Assembly (NCBI GenBank): GCA_031375105.1
Contig: JANMHJ010000066.1
Coordinates: forward strand, 1 to 64,000
DNA length: 64,000 nucleotides
Origin: JANMDU01 sp031375105
GTDB taxonomy: Bacteria > Pseudomonadota > Gammaproteobacteria > Burkholderiales > Burkholderiaceae_C
Direction: 5' to 3'
The number at the start of each line of letters is the position of its first letter. Position 1 is the first letter of the stretch. This document shows positions 52,205-60,415 of the stretch, one piece after another. Under the pieces are notes generated by a model, which searched no databases, had not been told where the DNA came from, and worked only from the letters and a program-made list of their open reading frames with translations. The position numbers and the translations under genes are program-made.

Positions 52205-53174
52205 GCAACGCAGACATTACCTCATCACCCTCGCTGCAAGCGCGGCAGCCAGCAGCACATGGGCGCAAACCAGCTGGCCCAAGACCAAGCCGATCAGCAT
52301 CATCGTGCCTTTTGGTGCAGGCGGCAGCTTAGACGGCACAACCCGCTTGGTCGCGCAGCAACTGGCTACGCGCTTAGGGCAAAGCGTCACCGTAGATAAC
52401 GCCACTGGAGCGGGTGGCACTGTAGGCATCAGCAAGGCGATTGCCGCTGCACCCGATGGCTACACCTTCCTCATGGCCGGAGACGCGCCGCTGGTGCCCG
52501 GCGGGCCGGGGCAATCGAGCTACCGCTTTGACATGTTGCGCGAGATGATGCCGGTGAGTTTGGTGAACACTGCGCCGATGGTGCTGGTGGCGCATCCCAG
52601 CGTGCCTGCGAACAATTTTGACGAGCTGGTGGCTTATGTGCGACGCAATCCCGGGCGGCTCAATTACGCCAGCTCTGGCGTGGGCACACTGCCGCATCTG
52701 GCGATGGAGATGGCCAAGCGTAAAGCGGGGATGCATATCGTGCACATTCCCTATCGCGGCGGCGCACAGATTGCCAATGATGTGGCAGGCAAGCAAATTG
52801 AGCTGGCGATGCTGATCACGGCATCCGCGATGCCTTCGCTGCGCTCAGGGGCGTTCAAAGCGATTGCTGTGACCGGATCAAACCGCTTGGCTGCCTTGCC
52901 GCAAGTGCCCGCGATCAGCGAGTCTGCCGCTTTCAAAGGCTACAACGTGGTGAGCTGGGCGGGCTTGTATGCGCCAGCCAACACGCCAGCAGACATCGTG
53001 CAGCGCATGAGCCAAGAGCTGGGTGAGGTGCTGAAGTTGGACGCCGTGCGCGACCGCTTGGCCGAGCAATCGATCTTCACGCAGGGCAGCACGCCCGCTG
53101 GTTTTGCGCAGTTCATTGAGCAAGACCGTGCGCAGGTGAAAGAGATTTTGCAAGTGCTCTCGCTCAAAGAGTAA
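52197..53174 (+). CDS. Bug/TctC-family periplasmic solute receptor
   Basis: The 325-residue protein has a signal peptide (cleavage after STWA) and the family pattern WPKTKPISIIVPFGAGGSLDGTTRLVA, GYTFLMAG, YASSGVGTLPHLAMEMAK and IPYRGGAQIANDV. Bug receptors feed tripartite tricarboxylate transporters or act in sensing and are very numerous in Burkholderiales. It sits between adenosine deaminase and nucleoside hydrolase with overlap or a 4-base gap, which suggests a nucleoside or base as ligand. No tctAB genes are adjacent. Confidence 0.9.
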   Translation: MNKQRRHYLITLAASAAASSTWAQTSWPKTKPISIIVPFGAGGSLDGTTRLVAQQLATRLGQSVTVDNATGAGGTVGISKAIAAAPDGYTFLMAGDAPLVPGGPGQSSYRFDMLREMMPVSLVNTAPMVLVAHPSVPANNFDELVAYVRRNPGRLNYASSGVGTLPHLAMEMAKRKAGMHIVHIPYRGGAQIANDVAGKQIELAMLITASAMPSLRSGAFKAIAVTGSNRLAALPQVPAISESAAFKGYNVVSWAGLYAPANTPADIVQRMSQELGEVLKLDAVRDRLAEQSIFTQGSTPAGFAQFIEQDRAQVKEILQVLSLKE

Positions 53175-53178
53175 AGCG

Positions 53179-54114
53179 ATGCAAACGGTTTGGCTCGATT
53201 GCGACCCCGGCTTTGACGATTGGCTGGCCATACTGTTGCTGGCGCAGCTTCCGAATGTGAATTGGGCGGGCATGAGCGTGGTGGCGGGCAATGCGCCGCT
53301 GGCGGTCACATTGGACAATGCTCTGCGCATTTGCGCTTTTCATGCTTTGAGCGTGCCAGTACACGCGGGCAGTGCACAGCCGCTCGAAGGTGAGCGGGAG
53401 ACGGCGCAGGAGATTTTAGGTACGCAGGGTATGCGTACAAGCGGCGCTCAGCTGCCCGCCACGCAGCGGCAGGCAGCAAGCCAGGATGCTGTCTCTGCCT
53501 TGCTCACGCATCTGCGTGGCAGTTCTCAGCCCACTTCTTTGCTCGCCACTGGCCCGCTGACCAACATTGCCCACGCTATCGCTCAAGATCAAGTTGCGAT
53601 GAGCAAAGTCAGTGAAATCATCCTCATGGGCGGCTCCACGGATCGCGGTAATCACACGCCCGCTGCTGAATTCAACATCTATGCCGACCCGCTAGCTGCA
53701 TCGCGCGTGTTTGCCAGTGGCATTCCAATTCGCATGTTTGGTTTGAACCTATGTCGTCAACTCTTGCTCACACAAGCGCATGTGCAGGCCATTCAAGCGT
53801 TGCCCACTGAACAAGCGCAATGCGTAGCAGCTTATTTGGATGCCTATCAGCGTATTCGCAGCTTGGACGGCAGCGTGCCCATGCCTTTGTATGACCCGGC
53901 AGTTGTGCTCTGGCTGCATGCGCCAGAGCTGTTTGAGTTTCAAGCCTCACCTGTGGATATCGAGTTGCAAGGCCAGTTCACGCGCGGCATGACGGTGTGT
54001 GATCTGCGCAACCGCGCAGGCCGTTCTTGCAATGCCAACATTGCGATGCAGGTACGCTCAGAAGAAGCGATGGCGCTGTTCATGCGCTTGCTGAAAATTG
54101 TCCTAAGTGCCTGA
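53179..54114 (+). CDS. Inosine/uridine-preferring nucleoside hydrolase (IunH type)
   Basis: The 311-residue protein begins MQTVWLDCDPGFDDWLAI, with the calcium-binding DxDPGxDD motif at 7-14. ATGPLTNIAHAI, ILMGGSTDRGNHTPAAEFNIYADPLAA and the later Asp in LYDPAVVLWL match the family. It would split nucleosides to base and ribose. Residue 14 of the motif is followed by Trp instead of the usual small residue. It is the last gene of the salvage operon. Confidence 0.92.
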   Translation: MQTVWLDCDPGFDDWLAILLLAQLPNVNWAGMSVVAGNAPLAVTLDNALRICAFHALSVPVHAGSAQPLEGERETAQEILGTQGMRTSGAQLPATQRQAASQDAVSALLTHLRGSSQPTSLLATGPLTNIAHAIAQDQVAMSKVSEIILMGGSTDRGNHTPAAEFNIYADPLAASRVFASGIPIRMFGLNLCRQLLLTQAHVQAIQALPTEQAQCVAAYLDAYQRIRSLDGSVPMPLYDPAVVLWLHAPELFEFQASPVDIELQGQFTRGMTVCDLRNRAGRSCNANIAMQVRSEEAMALFMRLLKIVLSA

Positions 54115-54227
54115 AAGTATCATTTTTTGATACCCAACAAGCCACCCGCTGCCACTTTGCTGCCTGTGCAGGTCAAGTGATAATCTGGCCTGATACTCCC
54201 ATCATGTTCAACCACCGGAAGGTATTT

Positions 54228-54686
54228 ATGAGTAACCCGATCATTCAACGCGACACAGGCGCATGGCAATTGCAAGTGTGGATTTCTTTTGGCTTGGCCG
54301 TGTTCCTTTGCGGCACGGGGCTGGCTTGGCTGCCCGGCCAAGATTTAGATCGTGCGTTCATGGTGATGGGCTATATCTTCTGTTTGTCCACAGCGTTTTT
54401 CCTTGCTAAGTTCGTGCGGGACAACCAATACAAGAAGGTGGATACGCCCATGTGGAAGATGGTGGTTTACACCGCCTTCTTTGTGGCGATGACGCTGACG
54501 GGCTGGGGCTTGTGGCGCATGGGTGTGAACGACACTTACAAGGCCTTCCTCTTGGTGAGCTGGTTGTATCTGATTACCACCACCTTCACGCTGGCCAAGA
54601 CGCTGCGCGACAAACACGAAGCCGATTTGGCGGAAGCTCGCTTGCAAGCTCGCTCAGAAGCGCGCCGCGAGATGGAAACGCAGTAA
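54228..54686 (+). CDS. YiaA/YiaB-type inner membrane protein
   Basis: From ATG 54228 the protein has 152 residues with four predicted transmembrane helices in two repeats of the YiaAB module (WISFGLAVFLCGTGLAWL... and MVVYTAFFVAMTLTGWGLW...), and a charged C-terminal tail (AEARLQARSEARREMETQ). AAGG lies six bases before the start. The function is not known in general. Confidence 0.85.
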   Translation: MSNPIIQRDTGAWQLQVWISFGLAVFLCGTGLAWLPGQDLDRAFMVMGYIFCLSTAFFLAKFVRDNQYKKVDTPMWKMVVYTAFFVAMTLTGWGLWRMGVNDTYKAFLLVSWLYLITTTFTLAKTLRDKHEADLAEARLQARSEARREMETQ

Positions 54687-54802
54687 GCGATTCGCAATCA
54701 ACGAAACGCTCAGCGTTTTGTAAATGCCGCAAACTCAAGCCGCCTGTTTGAGTTTGCTTTCAAACCGATAATTTTTTTCTCGAACTTAAATTGGAGCGAG
54801 TG

Positions 54803-55309
54803 ATGAATACTTTTTCTGTGAAATCTACCGTGGCAACTGTCGTCACTACACTTTCGATAGCACTCTGCGCAGGTTTTATAACAGCTAGTGCCGGGTTTTC
54901 TTCAAAATCTTATGCGCAGAGCGAAGCCTCGGTGGTGCTGAGTATGCTGCCTGTGGCTTCAGTGGTGGTGGCAGGCGTGGGTGCCAGTGCGTTAGGTACC
55001 GCGGCGGCTGGCGCTTCTGTGGCAGCGCCTGTGATCTTGTCAACGGTCGGTGCGGTGTTTGTCGTCAAGGTGATTGAAGTCACGGCACGAAGCACGGTGT
55101 TTGTGATTGAACGTGCGTCAGATGGTGCGCGCGTCAGCGTGGAAATCATTGGCCAAGGCATCAAGCAAACAGCCATCTCGGCGGGTACGGTGGTCACAGT
55201 GAGCGTGATCGGCACAGGCATCGTGCTCTCGGCATTGGGCGAAGCGATTGCTTTTGTTCCCAATGAGTTGGGCAAAGCGCTCTTGCATAACGAGCGCATC
55301 ACGCGCTGA
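54803..55309 (+). CDS. Unknown secreted or membrane protein, Ala/Gly/Val-rich
   Basis: From ATG 54803 (GGAG upstream) the product has 168 residues. A signal peptide (cleavage likely after KSYA) is followed by hydrophobic Ala/Gly/Val stretches around 48-85 and 120-150. No family is recognised. Repeat R13 codes for residues about 15-36, most of the signal peptide. It is followed by the DUF2145 gene 11 bases later and may belong to its transcript. Confidence 0.65.
   Translation: MNTFSVKSTVATVVTTLSIALCAGFITASAGFSSKSYAQSEASVVLSMLPVASVVVAGVGASALGTAAAGASVAAPVILSTVGAVFVVKVIEVTARSTVFVIERASDGARVSVEIIGQGIKQTAISAGTVVTVSVIGTGIVLSALGEAIAFVPNELGKALLHNERITR
54844..54909 (+). repeat. Palindromic repeat, copy R13, coding for a signal peptide
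   Basis: Head ACTACACTTTCGATAGC, then ACTCTGCGCAGGTTTTATAA, CAGCTAGTGCCGGGTTTTC and TTCAAAATC. Read in sense as TLSIALCAGFITASAGFSSK, the same frame as R11 in mutL (SIADCAIF). Confidence 0.68.
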
Positions 55310-55320
55310 ACGGATTGGCT

Positions 55321-56127
55321 ATGAACACCCTGTTTCGCAAACTGCTGCTTGGTGCTTTGCTGGGACTCAGTATCAGCATGCCCGCTTTCGCAGGCCGCTC
55401 CTGCGATGCCCCGAAACCGCCAGCGCCACAAATGATCGTGCAAGGCATGAATCTGGCAGAGCGCACGTGGCGAGCATTAGAAGCTGAGCATGCCAGGAGC
55501 GGGGCGAAAGTCGTGATCCTCGCTCGGGCGGGGCAAGATTTGAGCAAGTATGGCCTGCGCTATTCGCATCTGGGCTTGGCTTACAAAGCACGCGATGGCC
55601 GCTGGCTGGTGGCGCATAAGCTCAACACTTGCGGAACAGCAGAGGCATCACTGTACCGTCAAGGTTTGGGTGAGTTTTTCCTAGACGATTTATTTCGCTT
55701 CGAAGCCGCTTGGAGCGTGCCTACCAAAGAGGTGCAAGACAAGCTGCACACATTGTTGCTCGATGAAGCTCGCATGCAAGCCATGCACATCAAGCCGTAC
55801 AGCATGGTGAGCTATGTGTGGGGCACGAAATATCAGCAGAGCAACCAATGGGCAACCGAGACGCTGGCTGCTGCGATGGAGCCTAGCATTCGTACCCGCG
55901 ACCAAGCGCAGGCTTGGCTGCAATTCAAAGGCTATGAGCCCACGACATTGAATATTCCTCCACTGACACGCTTAGGTGGCCGAATCACGCAAGCTAATGT
56001 GGAGTTTGACGATCATCCGGCGAAGAAGCGTTTTTCTGATCGCATTGAATCCGTTACGGTGGATTCGGTTTTTGCATGGCTGCCACGCGCCGGTTTGGGC
56101 GCTGCGCCGGTGGCATTGAAGCTTTGA
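55321..56127 (+). CDS. DUF2145-family exported protein
   Basis: From ATG 55321 the protein has 268 residues, with a signal peptide ending near MPAFA. The segments LRYSHLGLAYK (Ser-His), HKLNTCGTAEASLYRQGLGEFFLDDLF and YSMVSYVWGTKYQQSNQWATE match the DUF2145 family of periplasmic proteins. The SH-G pattern recalls NlpC/P60-like folds, but no activity is known. It is close to another papain-like-fold lipoprotein gene at 57290. Confidence 0.75.
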   Translation: MNTLFRKLLLGALLGLSISMPAFAGRSCDAPKPPAPQMIVQGMNLAERTWRALEAEHARSGAKVVILARAGQDLSKYGLRYSHLGLAYKARDGRWLVAHKLNTCGTAEASLYRQGLGEFFLDDLFRFEAAWSVPTKEVQDKLHTLLLDEARMQAMHIKPYSMVSYVWGTKYQQSNQWATETLAAAMEPSIRTRDQAQAWLQFKGYEPTTLNIPPLTRLGGRITQANVEFDDHPAKKRFSDRIESVTVDSVFAWLPRAGLGAAPVALKL

Positions 56128-56193
56128 TTTTGAAGGCTTTTCAGCACATTACCGGCGTATATACTGCGCAGAGTGCTATTAAATTCGTAGTAA
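56122..56193 (-). repeat. Palindromic repeat, copy R14
   Basis: On the minus strand: head ACTACGAATTTAATAGC, then ACTCTGCGCAGTATATACGC, CGGTAATGTGCTG and AAAAGCCTTCAAAATC. It starts at the DUF2145 stop codon and ends ten bases before the next ATG. Confidence 0.7.
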
Positions 56194-56202
56194 AGGTGCA
56201 TC

Positions 56203-57300
56203 ATGAGTAAATCCCTGCGTCTATCGGAGAAGTGGTTTCGCCGTGGCCTCTGGCTGGTGGCTTTCGTCTTTGCAGGATTTTTGATAGGCTTAGGAGGCAC
56301 GGTGGTGGGCGATTTGCCCAAAGTGGAAAAGCAGTTGGAGCTCGATCAGTTTTTAGACAAACCGCAAGCTGAGCGGCTGCGCGGCAGCATTGCAGCCGCT
56401 GCGCGCACCGAGCGCACCAGCAATGATGCATTGGCTCAAGCGCAGCTCAAGCTCAACACCGCCCGCGCTGATTCCATCTCTGCTCGCGAGAGCTTTGACA
56501 CTTGGATCGCCACGCGCAGCGCCACACAACGCTCAAGCGAAGATCCGCAAGTCATCGCAAAAAACAAGGAGCTGGATCAACTCAAAGCCGCAGAGCGCCA
56601 AGCGCAGGCCGCGCTCGAAGCGCAAGACAAGATCGCACTCGATGCAAGGCAACTGGCCTCACGCGAGCGCGAGCAATTGCAGTTCCTGGAGACTGAGGGC
56701 TACAAGAAGCTCAACGCCGAGCAGCGCCGCGTCGAGCTGCGCGTTTTCCTCTATCGCCTGATGCTCACGCTGCCGCTGCTGGCCATTGCTGCTTGGCTCT
56801 TCGTGAAAAAGCGCAAAGGCACGTATTGGCCATTCGTGTGGGGCTTCATCATTTTTGCTGCATTTGCTTTCTTCGTAGAGCTGGTGCCGTATTTGCCCAG
56901 CTATGGCGGCTATGTGCGATACATCGTGGGCATCGCGCTCACCATCGTGATTGGCCGCTACGCTATCCTCGCGCTCAATCGTTATTTGGAAAAACAAAAA
57001 GCCGCTGAGCTGCTACCCGAGGCTGCACGACGCGAAGAGCTGAGCTACGACACAGCGCTGGCTCGCCTAGCCAAAAGTGTCTGCCCCGGCTGCGAGCGCC
57101 CGGTCGATCTGAAAAACGAAAAAATAGATTTCTGCCCCCACTGCGGTATTGGTTTGCACGACCATTGCCACGCATGCAATACGCGCAAGAGCGCGTTTGC
57201 GAAGTTTTGCCATGCGTGTGGGGCGGCGGACAAAGCAAGCACCAAGGCCGGCACACAGGCGGCCCCACCGGCCACCATTCAAGCCCCCGCTATTGTTTGA
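56203..57300 (+). CDS. Membrane protein with coiled coil and C-terminal zinc ribbons
   Basis: The protein has 365 residues: a transmembrane helix at about 17-36, a long coiled coil at about 45-180 (Gln/Ala/Glu-rich), three further helices at about 188-265, and a C-terminal pair of zinc ribbons (CPGCERP ... CPHCGIG and CNTRKSAFAKFCHACG) with a Pro/Ala tail. The fold organisation is clear; the function is not. It converges with the YiiX-like gene, overlapping by 11 bases. Confidence 0.7.
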   Translation: MSKSLRLSEKWFRRGLWLVAFVFAGFLIGLGGTVVGDLPKVEKQLELDQFLDKPQAERLRGSIAAAARTERTSNDALAQAQLKLNTARADSISARESFDTWIATRSATQRSSEDPQVIAKNKELDQLKAAERQAQAALEAQDKIALDARQLASREREQLQFLETEGYKKLNAEQRRVELRVFLYRLMLTLPLLAIAAWLFVKKRKGTYWPFVWGFIIFAAFAFFVELVPYLPSYGGYVRYIVGIALTIVIGRYAILALNRYLEKQKAAELLPEAARREELSYDTALARLAKSVCPGCERPVDLKNEKIDFCPHCGIGLHDHCHACNTRKSAFAKFCHACGAADKASTKAGTQAAPPATIQAPAIV

Positions 57301-58078
57301 TCTCAGTAGCGCTTGCCACCGCTGGCGGCGCTTTTAAATGGCCGACGTATTGCAACGCCTGATGGATTTTGATCGAGGGCACATCGCCTTGGCGCATGTG
57401 CAGCAAATCACCGGGCGTTACCAAGCGCGGGTCGGCATCGGTCAGAGGCAGGCCAGCGGCTTTGTAGGCTTCGAGCACGAATTGGCTACAGAAGAATTGG
57501 TCGTTGGGCACGGGGCCGAGCGCTATGGCGGCGATGCCGCGAATGCAGGTATCGCGCAAAGCAGTGGGCATGATGGGCAGCTCGCAGAGCTTGCGCTCTA
57601 GTGTGAAGGGCGCTTGCAATACGATGCCAGCGGTGTTGTATTTCGTGCCCACGTGTTTCTCTGCAAATTTCTGAATCAACGCGGCCTGCACACCATCCAG
57701 CATTGGGTGACGAAAGGCCACGATGGTGGCTTCCTCCAGCATGAAATCTTGCAGGCTGCGCTGGCGAATGCCTTCGCCCACAGCCTCAATCACCAAGTTG
57801 TTGCCCACGTACAGCGCGGCATGGCTCACAGGCGATAGCGTGATGGCGCGGATGCCGGCGGAATTGATGCCGTTGGCCGCTGACAGCAAGATATCGCCTG
57901 TCTGCAACACGCGCGGCACGATCAGCTCGCCGCCGTTGCTTGGATCGAGAGATTTGTTTTGTACGTTGAGGGTGGGCGGGCCTTGGCGCGGGTCAAGTTT
58001 CACATCGGTGGCGCAGGCCGTAAGAATGATGCTGAGCGCGAGCACGGTAAGGCGGATAAAAATGGAGAGAACGGTCAT
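57290..58078 (-). CDS. YiiX/YaeF-like papain-fold lipoprotein
   Basis: The 262-residue protein has a lipobox LTAC (Cys22). The permuted NlpC/P60 catalytic order is visible: His in LSPVSHAALYVG first, Cys in DQFFCSQFVLEAYKAAG later. This is the YiiX/YaeF group, thought to act on lipids or cell wall amides; the exact reaction is not known. LQTGDILLSAANGINSAGIRAITLSP leads into the His motif. Ten bases separate it from the membrane protein gene upstream. Confidence 0.82.
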   Translation of the reverse strand: MTVLSIFIRLTVLALSIILTACATDVKLDPRQGPPTLNVQNKSLDPSNGGELIVPRVLQTGDILLSAANGINSAGIRAITLSPVSHAALYVGNNLVIEAVGEGIRQRSLQDFMLEEATIVAFRHPMLDGVQAALIQKFAEKHVGTKYNTAGIVLQAPFTLERKLCELPIMPTALRDTCIRGIAAIALGPVPNDQFFCSQFVLEAYKAAGLPLTDADPRLVTPGDLLHMRQGDVPSIKIHQALQYVGHLKAPPAVASATEIKQ

Positions 58079-58087
58079 GACTGGGAA

Positions 58088-58594
58088 TTATGCTTTGAAC
58101 CATTGATGCAGCTTAGCTGCGATATGCGCTTTGAACGCTTTGGCTTGCTGCCACGCCGGCGTGGCGCGAATGTGGGCGAGCAGCGCATCTTTCCAGCGCT
58201 TCCAGCCGAGATACAGCTGCGCAAACCAAGCCAGTTGCATCAAGCTGGGCTGCACGATACCAAACACCCGCGCAATCACCGCCGTGCCGATCAGCTTGGC
58301 GGCCACGAAAACCATGCCGCCCCAGAAAAGCTGGCCGTTGCTGATTAGCGCAAAGGCCGCGAGCTTGGCTGGCAGCAGCATCAAACTGGGCGCAGCCAGC
58401 ACCACCAGAGCAGCATAAGGCGGAAGGGTTTGCAGCCACGCCTCTAATTTTTGCAGGTGCAGCAGGTGCACCACGCGGCGCAGCAGGCGTTGCAATGGCT
58501 CCCAACCCCACTCCTCAAACAGAATCACCAAAGCAACTATCCAAGTGAAGAGCCAGCGCAACGGTGTGACGAGCAAAGAGTAGATATTATTCAA
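58088..58594 (-). CDS. Conserved membrane protein of unknown function
   Basis: The 168-residue protein has an N-terminal hydrophobic segment (WLFTWIVALVILFEEW) and two more at about 60-110 (YAALVVLAAPSLMLLPAKLAAFALI and GGMVFVAAKLIGTAVIARVFGIV), with a basic, aromatic C-terminus. The family is not recognised. Its start codon lies within the flank of repeat R15, which separates it from tgt. Confidence 0.7.
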   Translation of the reverse strand: MNNIYSLLVTPLRWLFTWIVALVILFEEWGWEPLQRLLRRVVHLLHLQKLEAWLQTLPPYAALVVLAAPSLMLLPAKLAAFALISNGQLFWGGMVFVAAKLIGTAVIARVFGIVQPSLMQLAWFAQLYLGWKRWKDALLAHIRATPAWQQAKAFKAHIAAKLHQWFKA

Positions 58595-58651
58595 GGAAAT
58601 TAGGCTATTAGCCCTTATAAATAGAGCATAGCATGCTATTTAATTTATAGC
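58588..58651 (-). repeat. Palindromic repeat, copy R15
   Basis: On the minus strand: head GCTATAAATTAAATAGC, then ATGCTATGCTCTATTTATAA, hairpin GGGCTAATAGCC and TAATTTCCTTGAATAAT. Full-length, near-consensus copy between tgt and the downstream membrane protein gene. Confidence 0.82.
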
Positions 58652-58668
58652 GAAAGAGCAGCAGTGAT

Positions 58669-59892
58669 TTAAACTCCGCGTGCGCGATCTTCGCGGAATT
58701 GTTTCCTGAATGCGCTAAAACTTCCTGCATCCAAAGCCTCGCGCACCTCTTTCATCAGGTTTAGGTAGTAATACAAATTGTGGATCGTGGCGAGCATAGG
58801 GCCGAGCATTTCGCCGCAGCGGTCTAGGTGATGCAGGTAGGCGCGGGAGAAGCCGCCACTCACGCTGCCAGCTGGCGGCTTGATCTTATTGCTTTCGCTT
58901 CCGTCTGGCTCAGTTTGGCCTTTGCAGGCGTAGCAAGTGCAGGTCGCGTCAATCGGCTCGTGGCTGGTTTTGTGTTTAGCATTGCGGATTTTCACGTCGC
59001 CAAAGCGTGTAAAGAGATGCCCATTCCGGGCATTTCGCGTTGGCATCACGCAGTCAAACATATCTACGCCTGCGGCCACGCCATCCACAAGATCTTCCGG
59101 CGTGCCCACGCCCATCAAATAGCGCGGCTTGTGGGTCGGCAGGCGATGTGGCGTGTGCGCCATGATGCGCAGCATCTCGTCTTTCGGCTCACCCACACTC
59201 ACGCCGCCTACCGCGTAGCCGGGGAAATTCATCTCCACCAGCTTGTCGAGCGATTCTTGGCGTAGGTTTTCAAACATGCCGCCTTGCACGATACCAAAGA
59301 GTGCATTGGGATTTTGTAGATTGGCAAACTCAGTCTGGCAACGTGCTGCCCAGCGCAGGGAGAGCTCCATCGAGATGCGCGCTTCCGCCTCCGTGGTGAT
59401 GTGGCCTTTCACGTCATACGGCGTGCATTCGTCAAACTGCATCACGATGTCAGAGTTGAGCACGGTTTGAATCTGCATGCTCACCTCGGGCGTGAGAAAG
59501 AGCTTGTCGCCATTCACAGGCGATGCAAAGCGCACGCCTTCTTCGCTGATCTTGCGCATTTCGCCCAAGCTCCACACCTGAAAACCGCCGCTGTCCGTCA
59601 AGATGGGTTTATTCCAGCCCTCAAACTGATGTAGCCCGCCAAACTGCCGCATGATGTCTTGCCCGGGCCGCATCCAGAGGTGAAACGTGTTACCCAAGAT
59701 GATTTGTGCCCCCATCTCATGCAAGCTGCGCGGCATCACGCCTTTGACCGTGCCATACGTGCCTACTGGCATGAAGATGGGTGTTTGCACGACGCCATGA
59801 TTAAGGGATAGCGTGCCACGGCGAGCGTGGGAGCCTTCGTAGCCGCGCTCGGGGGCGCGAGGGTCTGTTTTTAAGAGTTCAAATTTCAGCAT
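58669..59892 (-). CDS. tgt: tRNA-guanine transglycosylase (queuosine)
   Basis: Tgt exchanges G34 for preQ1 in tRNAs with GUN anticodons. From ATG 59892 it has 407 residues. FMPVGTYGTVKGVMP, the catalytic LTDSGGFQVWSLG, FDECTPYD and the zinc ligands CTCYAC are present. Between the zinc Cys cluster and the FSRAYLHHLDRCGEMLG motif there is an extra segment of about 22 residues (GQTEPDGSESNKIKPPAG and on), so the protein is longer than the usual 370-390. This may be a lineage insert. Confidence 0.95.
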   Translation of the reverse strand: MLKFELLKTDPRAPERGYEGSHARRGTLSLNHGVVQTPIFMPVGTYGTVKGVMPRSLHEMGAQIILGNTFHLWMRPGQDIMRQFGGLHQFEGWNKPILTDSGGFQVWSLGEMRKISEEGVRFASPVNGDKLFLTPEVSMQIQTVLNSDIVMQFDECTPYDVKGHITTEAEARISMELSLRWAARCQTEFANLQNPNALFGIVQGGMFENLRQESLDKLVEMNFPGYAVGGVSVGEPKDEMLRIMAHTPHRLPTHKPRYLMGVGTPEDLVDGVAAGVDMFDCVMPTRNARNGHLFTRFGDVKIRNAKHKTSHEPIDATCTCYACKGQTEPDGSESNKIKPPAGSVSGGFSRAYLHHLDRCGEMLGPMLATIHNLYYYLNLMKEVREALDAGSFSAFRKQFREDRARGV

Positions 59893-59996
59893 GGGGAGAT
59901 TTTCCCATGTCAAACCAAGCGCCGGCATGGATGCTAGTTATTCTGGCCGGTACAGCCAGCATCCCGCCCGAGCGAACGCCGCCCTAGCGCTCACAG

Positions 59997-60162
59997 TCGC
60001 ACTACCTGTGGGTCGTGTTGATTGCCAGAATCTACGAGGTGTGCCCGCTGCTGTGGGAGGGCTATGATACGCAGATAGGCGAGGGTGTAGATGTCGAGCC
60101 AAGCTGGGATCTGGTGAGGCAACGGCATCCGACTACAAGGTCGAGAGCGCATCAACTGGTGA
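59997..60162 (+). mobile_element. IS91-type transposase remnant (C-terminal part, deleted and frameshifted)
   Basis: In frame from 59997 the sequence codes for YLWVVLIARIYEVCPLL, then WEGYDTQIGEGVDVEPSWDL, which match two separate parts of the IS91/ISCR-like transposase C-terminus with the intervening zinc and hinge region deleted. After a frameshift the typical end RINW-stop is found at 60148-60162. No functional transposase remains. Confidence 0.7.
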
Positions 60163-60415
60163 GCCAGAGAAGCAGTGATTAAAACGCGCTGCGGGAGGAG
60201 ACCTGTACCCGCGTCAGACCGAACGCCAATTCTTCGCTCAATGGTCTGCTCTGCAGCAACCGCGTTGGCCCAAACGTGCACAATCAGTGGTACTTTTTGC
60301 GCGCTAAATCAACGCCATACTTCTTCGCAAATGGTTGAATTTCCTATCCGTTACTTGCACAGCCGTGCGAACAGATCCCACATACCTTAAAGTTTGGTGC
60401 AATCGCTGGCAGACT
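60163..60415. other. Non-coding scar downstream of the IS91 remnant
   Basis: About 250 bases with no supported gene. It contains GTTGAATTTCCTATCCGT at 60334-60351, an 18-base sequence that recurs exactly at 63774-63791 beside another IS91 fragment, so it probably marks an element end. Confidence 0.5.
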
